Positions 58,739-64,000 of a stretch of 64,000 bases of DNA are shown here, in pieces. Source of the stretch: Alphaproteobacteria bacterium (GTDB lineage Bacteria; Pseudomonadota; Alphaproteobacteria; Micropepsales; Micropepsaceae); the NCBI GenBank assembly GCA_018971835.1, contig JAGWZW010000003.1:19123-83122 (forward strand), read 5' to 3'. Every line of letters begins with the position of its first letter. Position 1 is the stretch's first letter. The notes beneath the pieces are model-generated. The model was not told where the DNA came from. It did no database searches and saw nothing but the letters and a program-made list of their open reading frames with translations. Both the position numbers and the translations under genes were made by a program.

Positions 58739-59141
58739 GACGCCCCCTTCCGGTTTGTCCTTCAGCTATTGCTACGATTTTCAGTCACACCCTCGTGGTC
58801 AGCGGCTCCCGCTCGTCTGCATCAATTCGCGACTCAGTCGCACTCTGACGTCATAGCATGTCTTCGGCAATTAAGTGAGCGGTCGATTCAAGAAAACTAT
58901 CCTGATACAAAAACTGAAACGGGAATTTGGCGAATATTGGGCATCGCGTTTGACCGTCTTCGCCATGCCCCCGCGGGCGTCATTTCCACAAATTTTAGAT
59001 AGTCTTTTATTCTATTATGAAACTGACTTTCCAGGTCTTTGACCAAGCAAATCTTATCGAGAAACCGGCCGCCACCAGCTTTCGGGACAGCAGCCTTTCG
59101 CAGCCCCCGAAGTCCTTGCCCGCGCCAACAGCGTAATGGCC
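58739..59141. other. 403-bp low-GC intergenic region
   Basis: The 58860-59050 section is clearly richer in A and T than the window. A 55-codon frame from GTG 58875 to TGA 59042 on the plus strand reads protein-like (MSGRFKKTILIQKLKREF at its start) but has no ribosome site and no known relatives. It could be a decayed foreign gene or chance. The promoter of the outer-membrane protein should lie near 58740-58850. Confidence 0.4.
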
Positions 59142-62100
59142 TCACTCGGCAGGCGCGGGTGACCAGCGCAGCCAGCGCCGCCGCACCCGGAGGCGGAAGC
59201 GATCGAGATAGAGATAGATGATGGGCGTAGTGTAAAGTGTCAAAAGTTGGCTGACCATCAGCCCGCCGACGATCGAAACGCCGAGCGGCTGGCGCATCTC
59301 CGAGCCGGTGCCCAGCCCGATGGCCAGCGGCAGGGCGCCCAGGATGGCGGCGAAGGTTGTCATCATGATGGGGCGGAAGCGCATCATGCAGGCCTTGTGG
59401 ATGGCCTCGCGCGGGGAGAGGCCCTCTGTCCGCTCAGCCTCCAGCGCGAAATCGATCATCATGATGGCGTTCTTCTTGACGATGCCGATCAGAAGCAGCA
59501 CGCCGATCATGGCGATGAGCGAGAACTCCATCCCCGTGATCATCAGCGCCAGCAGCGCCCCCACCCCCGCCGACGGCAGGGTGGAGAGAATCGTCAGCGG
59601 GTGGATGTAGCTCTCGTAGAGAATGCCCAGCACCAGATAGACGGTCAGCAGCGCGGCGAGAATGAGCAGCGGCTCGTCGCCCATCGACTGGCGGAAGATG
59701 CGGGCCGTGCCCGCGAATTCGCCGTGAATCGAAACGGGCACGTGCAGCGCCGCCATCGTGCGCTGGATCGCATTGGTAGCCTGGCCCAGCGCATAGCCGG
59801 GCGAGAGATTGAACGAAAAGGTGGTGGCCACGAACGGCCCTTGATGGTTCACGCTGAGCGGCGTGGTCGCAGTCGAGAAGCGGGCGAAGGCGGCGAGCGG
59901 CAGCATCTTCTCCTGGCTGACGCTGACAGCCGCGCCGGTGGACGCGCTGCCGGCCGAACTGGCGATGGCGTTGAGCCGGGCGTTGCGCAGCGCGTCGCCG
60001 GCGATGGCGGCAGCGCTCGGCGCGGCGGCGCCCGGCAGCGCGGTGGTTCCCGCCACGGCGCCGGTTGCCTGCGTGCCCGAGAGCGCGCCGCCCGCCGTGC
60101 TGACATAGATATCGCGTAGCGTCTCGGGCGACTGCCAGAACTGCGGCGCCACGCTCATCACCACATGATACTGGTTTTCGTCCTTGTAGATGGTGGAAAC
60201 CTGACGCTGGCCGAAGGCGTCATAAAGCGTGTTGTCGATCTGCGAGGTTGAAACGCCCAGCCGCGCGGCGGTATCGCGGTCGATCACGAGCCGGCTTTCG
60301 AGCCCACCCTGCTCGCGATCGGAATTCACGTCCTCCAGCTCCGGCGCGTTCTGCAGCGCGGCGGTGATCTTCGGCATCCAGGTGTTGAGTTCCGCCAGCG
60401 AATCGGCTTCCAGCGTGTACTGGTAGGCGCCATTGCCCTCGCGCCCGCCCGCGCGCACATCCGAGGCACCGTGCAGAAAGATGCGCGCGCCGGCCACGTC
60501 CATGAGCTTGCCGCGCAACCGCTCGATCACCTGATCGGTGCTGAGGCCGCGGCGCTCGGCCAGCGGCCTCAGTTGAACGAAGACATGGCCGGAATTGACG
60601 GCACCGCCGCGCGGCCCTCCCCCGCCCCCGCCGGTGAAGCCGGTCACGTTCTTGACCGCCGGATCGGCACCGATGATGCGGATGAACTGCTTGAACTTCT
60701 GCGCCATCAACTGGAAGGAGATGTCCTGGTCGGCATGGATGCCGCCCTCGATCACGCCGGTATCCTCGCTGGGGAAGAAGCCCTTGGGCACCACCGCAAA
60801 GAGATAGAAATTGAGCCCCACCGTGATCGCCAGGATCAGCATGATGGTGCCAGGAACCTGCAGCGCCCAGGTCAGCGAGCGGTCATAGGCCCGAAGCGCG
60901 GTATCGAAGATCCATTCGGCCGCCCGCGCCAGCCGCCCCGCTTCGCGCGCGGCGCGATGCTTGAGATCGAGATGGCCGCACATCATCGCCGTGGTGGAAA
61001 GCGAGACGGCCAGCGAGATGACGATGGCGGTGGAGAGCACCACCGCGAATTCGTGGAAGAAACGGCCCACCATTCCGCCCATCAACAGGATCGGCAGGAA
61101 CACGGCGATCAGCGACAGGCTCATGGCCAGCACGGTGAAGCCGACCTCGCGCGCGCCCCGCATCGCCGCTTCGAGCCGCGGCACCCCCGCCTCGATATGG
61201 CGGGTGACGTTCTCCAGCACCACGATGGCGTCGTCCACCACGAAGCCGGTGGCGACCGTCAGCGCCATCAGCGAGAGATTGTCTAGCGTGTAGCCGAACA
61301 GGTACATCACCCCGAAGGTACCGATCAGCGACAGCGGCACCGCCACGGACGGCACCAGCGCCGCCCGCGCATTGCGCAGGAAGAACAGCACCACCAGGAT
61401 GACGAGGACGATGGCGGCCAGCATCGCCAGCTCCACGTCATGCAGCGAGGCGCGGATGGTGCCGGTGCGGTCGTTGACCACGCTGAGCCTGACCGATGCG
61501 GGCAGCGCCTTGCGAAGCTGCGGCAGCGCGGCCTTCACGCCGTCCACCGTCTTGATGATGTTGGCACCGGGCTGGCGGAACAGCAGCACCAGCACCGCGG
61601 GCTTGCCCTCGCTCATGCCGATATTGCGGATGTCCTCCACGCCGTTGCTGACGCTGGCGACATCGCGGAGCCGGACCGCCGCGCCATTGCGATAGGCCAC
61701 GATCAGGTTACTGAACTGCGCCGCGTTCTGTGCCTGATCGTTGGTATAGACCTGCATGCTCTTCGGGCCGACGGTGATGGCACCCTTGGGCGCATTGGCG
61801 TTGGCGGCAGAAAGCGCGGCGCGCACGTCCTCAAGGCCGATGCCGTATTTGAACAGCGCGCGCGGATTGAGATCGACGCGCACCGCCGGCAGCGAACTGC
61901 CGCCGAGCTGCACCTGGCCGATGCCTTCCACCTGGCTCAGCTTCTGCTGCACGATGTTGGAGGCCGAATCGTAGATCTGCCCGGGGGTCAGCTTGTCCGA
62001 CGTCATGGCCAGGATGAGGATGGGCATCGAGGCCGGGTTGAGCTTGCGATAGGTCGGGCTGCGTTTGAGCGCCGCGGGCAGGTCGGCGCGCGCGGCATTG

Positions 62101-62435
62101 ATGGCGGCCTGCACGTCGCGCGCCGCGCCGTCGATATCGCGGTCGAGCGCGAATTGCAGGATGATCCGCGTGCTGCCGTTCGAGCTGCTCGAGGTCATCT
62201 CGTCCACGTCGGCGATGGTGCCAAGATGCCGTTCGAGCGGCGTGGCGACGCTGGAGGCCATGACCTCCGGGCTGGCTCCCGGCATCGAGGCCATCACGAA
62301 GATGGTCGGCAGATCGACATCCGGCAGCGGCGATACCGCCAGCAGCGGAAAGGCGGCGAGGCCCGAAATCGCCAGCCCCAGCGTGAGCAGAATGGTGGCC
62401 ACCGGCCGCCGGATGAAGAGGCCGGGGAGGTTCAT
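59142..62435 (-). CDS. RND efflux transporter permease, MdtC-like
   Basis: A 1097-residue HAE1-type RND pump. It has a first helix after MNLPGLFIRRPVA, two porter/docking halves and twelve membrane helices. The proton-relay aspartates are in TGFVVDDAIVVLENV (TM4). NAIMMIDFALEAER and GSEMRQPLGVSIVGGL are family marks. It is about 70 residues longer than MdtC because of an Ala/Ser/Gly/Thr-rich insertion at about 777-847. The ATG overlaps the upstream pump gene by 4 bp, so both likely form a heteromeric MdtBC-like trimer. No adaptor or outer-membrane channel is in view. Confidence 0.94.
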   Translation of the reverse strand: MNLPGLFIRRPVATILLTLGLAISGLAAFPLLAVSPLPDVDLPTIFVMASMPGASPEVMASSVATPLERHLGTIADVDEMTSSSSNGSTRIILQFALDRDIDGAARDVQAAINAARADLPAALKRSPTYRKLNPASMPILILAMTSDKLTPGQIYDSASNIVQQKLSQVEGIGQVQLGGSSLPAVRVDLNPRALFKYGIGLEDVRAALSAANANAPKGAITVGPKSMQVYTNDQAQNAAQFSNLIVAYRNGAAVRLRDVASVSNGVEDIRNIGMSEGKPAVLVLLFRQPGANIIKTVDGVKAALPQLRKALPASVRLSVVNDRTGTIRASLHDVELAMLAAIVLVILVVLFFLRNARAALVPSVAVPLSLIGTFGVMYLFGYTLDNLSLMALTVATGFVVDDAIVVLENVTRHIEAGVPRLEAAMRGAREVGFTVLAMSLSLIAVFLPILLMGGMVGRFFHEFAVVLSTAIVISLAVSLSTTAMMCGHLDLKHRAAREAGRLARAAEWIFDTALRAYDRSLTWALQVPGTIMLILAITVGLNFYLFAVVPKGFFPSEDTGVIEGGIHADQDISFQLMAQKFKQFIRIIGADPAVKNVTGFTGGGGGGPRGGAVNSGHVFVQLRPLAERRGLSTDQVIERLRGKLMDVAGARIFLHGASDVRAGGREGNGAYQYTLEADSLAELNTWMPKITAALQNAPELEDVNSDREQGGLESRLVIDRDTAARLGVSTSQIDNTLYDAFGQRQVSTIYKDENQYHVVMSVAPQFWQSPETLRDIYVSTAGGALSGTQATGAVAGTTALPGAAAPSAAAIAGDALRNARLNAIASSAGSASTGAAVSVSQEKMLPLAAFARFSTATTPLSVNHQGPFVATTFSFNLSPGYALGQATNAIQRTMAALHVPVSIHGEFAGTARIFRQSMGDEPLLILAALLTVYLVLGILYESYIHPLTILSTLPSAGVGALLALMITGMEFSLIAMIGVLLLIGIVKKNAIMMIDFALEAERTEGLSPREAIHKACMMRFRPIMMTTFAAILGALPLAIGLGTGSEMRQPLGVSIVGGLMVSQLLTLYTTPIIYLYLDRFRLRVRRRWLRWSPAPAE

Positions 62436-64000
62436 TCCGCCGGTGCCTCCACCGCCTCCGGCGCACGCCAGCGCTGCAGCGCCTCTGCCCAGCGGCCGAA
62501 ATAGAGATAGATCACCGGCGTGGTGAACAGCGTCATGAGCTGGCTGAGGATCAGCCCGCCGACGATGGCGATGCCCAGCGGATGGCGCAGCTCCGAGCCG
62601 GTGCCGCTGCCCAGCATCAGCGGCAGCGCACCGAACAGAGCCGCCACCGTCGTCATCAGGATCGGACGGAAGCGCAGCAGCGCGGCCTGGTAGATCGCTT
62701 CGCGGGAGGACAGGCCCTCGCGCCGCTCCGCCTCCAGCGCGAAATCGATCAGCATGATGGCGTTCTTCTTGACGATACCGATCAAGAGGATGATGCCGAT
62801 GATGGAGACGATATCGAGTTCGTGCCCGCTGATGATGAGTGCGATCAGCGCGCCCACACCGGCGGAAGGCAGCGTGGAGAGGATCGTCACCGGGTGGATG
62901 AAGCTCTCATAGAGCACGCCCAGCACAATATAGACCACAACGATCGCCGCCAGGATCAGCAGGATTTCGTTGGTGGCGGAATTCTGGAAGGCCAGCGCGG
63001 CGCCCTGGAACGCCGTGGAGATGCCGGCGGGCAGGCCGATCTCGCCTTCCGCGGCTTGCACGGCCTTCACCGCGGCGCCCAGCGAATAGCCGCTGGCCGT
63101 ATCGAAGGACACCATCGCCGCCGGAAACTGGCCGAGGCGGGTATTGGCCAGCGCCACGCGCTCTGTGCCGACATGGGCAATGGTCGAAAGCGGCACCTGC
63201 CCGCCGCCCGCCGAAGGCAGGTAGATGCGCGACAAAAGCACGGACGGATCGGCGAAGCTCGCCCCGGCATCGAGAATGACGCGGTACTGGCTCGATTGCG
63301 TGAAGATGGTGGAGACGATGCGCTGGCCGAAGGCGTCGTAAAGCGCGTTGTCGATGGTGGCGGCGGTGATGCCGAAGCGCGCCGCGGTATCGCGGTCCAC
63401 GGTGACGTTCACCGCTTCGCCCTGGTCGAGCGCGGCGGTGGAGACGTGGGCAAGCGCCGGCTCCTGTTTCAGCCGCGCGATCAGTTTGGGCAGCCAGGCC
63501 TGCAGTTCGGCCGCGCTCGCGCTTTGCAGCACGAACTGGTAGGCCGCGCTGCTCACCGTGGCATCGACGGTGAGATCCTGCACCGGCTGCAGCGCCAGCG
63601 TGATGCCCGCCACCTTGGCCGCGCGTTCAGCCAGGCGCTGCTGAACGGCGCTGATGGTATCGCTGCGTTCGTCCTTGGGCTTCAAATTGACCAGCAGCCG
63701 CCCTTCGTTGAGCGTGGTGTTGGTGCCGTCCACGCCAATGAAGGAGGACAGGCTTTCCACGTCCGGATCGGCGAGCAGGGCGCGCGCCAGCGCCTCCTGA
63801 TGCGCGGCCATGTCGGCAAAGGAGACGCTGGGCGAGGCCCGCGTGATGCCTTGCAGCAGGCTGGTATCCTGCAGCGGGAAGAAGCCCTTGGGGATGAGGA
63901 TGTAGAGCAGCACCGTCACTGCCAGCGTGCCCGCCGCCACCGCCATCGTCAGCTTCTGGCGCTCCAGCACCCAGTCGAGCCCGCGGCGGTAAGTGGCCAC
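62432..64000 (-). CDS. RND efflux transporter permease, MdtB-like, C-terminal half (partial)
   Basis: The last 522 residues of an RND pump whose N-terminus lies beyond the right edge; the ATG visible near 64000 is internal. The segment starts just before TM7 (LTMAVAAGTLAVTVLLYILIP), runs through the second porter domain, then TM8-12 with FHP-type NAIMLIDFALEAERREG and GSELRHPLGIAIVGG. Lacking the Ala-rich insertion of its neighbour, it shows the normal loop at that place (YLPSAGGGQVPLSTIAHVG). It is translationally coupled to the downstream pump gene. Confidence 0.94.
   Translation of the reverse strand: MATYRRGLDWVLERQKLTMAVAAGTLAVTVLLYILIPKGFFPLQDTSLLQGITRASPSVSFADMAAHQEALARALLADPDVESLSSFIGVDGTNTTLNEGRLLVNLKPKDERSDTISAVQQRLAERAAKVAGITLALQPVQDLTVDATVSSAAYQFVLQSASAAELQAWLPKLIARLKQEPALAHVSTAALDQGEAVNVTVDRDTAARFGITAATIDNALYDAFGQRIVSTIFTQSSQYRVILDAGASFADPSVLLSRIYLPSAGGGQVPLSTIAHVGTERVALANTRLGQFPAAMVSFDTASGYSLGAAVKAVQAAEGEIGLPAGISTAFQGAALAFQNSATNEILLILAAIVVVYIVLGVLYESFIHPVTILSTLPSAGVGALIALIISGHELDIVSIIGIILLIGIVKKNAIMLIDFALEAERREGLSSREAIYQAALLRFRPILMTTVAALFGALPLMLGSGTGSELRHPLGIAIVGGLILSQLMTLFTTPVIYLYFGRWAEALQRWRAPEAVEAPAE

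Noticed and set aside
58897-59145. 82-codon minus-strand frame in the AT-rich gap
   Set aside because: No ribosome site, no known motif, and it overlaps the end of the RND gene. It may be chance in low-GC DNA.

Overview
The window is high-GC, densely coded bacterial chromosome, almost certainly from an alphaproteobacterium. The pointers are the sucCD / sucAB-lpd block, a 1.6-kb-residue NAD-glutamate dehydrogenase of the large type, PhaR with phaAB, short FtsY, PAS_5 and DUF4908-like proteins, and one perfect CtrA-type box (TTAA-N7-TTAA). It could be a Caulobacterales or Rhizomicrobium/Micropepsis-like lineage; I cannot fix the genus. No tRNA, rRNA, insertion sequence, prophage or CRISPR array was seen. 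Both window ends cut genes: a glycosyltransferase on the left and an RND pump on the right.

Layout. 1-2.2 kb: a glycosyltransferase fragment, a sulfotransferase and small secreted proteins. 2.2-7.5 kb (minus strand): mdh, an HU-like protein, then the translation/secretion block rplS-trmD-rimM-rpsP-ffh. 7.7-9.9 kb: secreted prolyl oligopeptidase. 10-13.6 kb (plus): tightly overlapping dapF-mtaB-ftsY-yciB, so both halves of the SRP pathway (Ffh and FtsY) lie within 6 kb. 13.6-15.2 kb: Nudix, MarR and a small protein. 15.3-20.1 kb (minus): phaA-phaB running straight into ccmA-B-C-D-G (cytochrome c maturation), with phaR divergent. 21-25 kb: a PAS/degenerate GGDEF/EAL protein, unknown small proteins and DUF1223. 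25-30 kb: SHOCT and DUF302 proteins, acnA, enoyl-CoA hydratase. 31-37 kb: membrane protein plus giant NAD-GDH. 37-45 kb: SDR, DUF1232, tandem PilZ, lipoprotein, GMC oxidoreductase, PAS_5, rhomboid protease, an unusual secreted repeat protein, and a PadR-DUF2218 pair. 45.8-53.7 kb: sucC-sucD, terminator, sucA-sucB-lpd. 53.8-58.7 kb: CLC-CBS channel, a diiron ferritin-like protein with a [2Fe-2S] ferredoxin, and an outer-membrane barrel. 59-64 kb: two overlapping MdtBC-like RND pumps.

Functional picture. The window supplies a large part of the TCA cycle (mdh, acnA, sucCD, sucAB, lpd), anaplerotic nitrogen/carbon entry through NAD-GDH, and PHB carbon storage with its regulator. c-di-GMP signalling is represented by the EAL and PilZ proteins. 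Rho-independent terminators are clear after rplS, sucD, the DUF302 gene and gdh.

Most worth a second look: the secreted IYKPVTI-repeat protein (43566-44642), the ferredoxin/diiron pair (55712-57265), the CtrA box upstream of the membrane-protein/gdh region, the palindromic PadR operator, the linker-like insertion in the second RND pump, and the lipoprotein that looks like an OmpA-family protein lacking its OmpA domain. I did not find an unmistakable new multi-gene system; the repeat protein and the ferredoxin-diiron pair are the best candidates.
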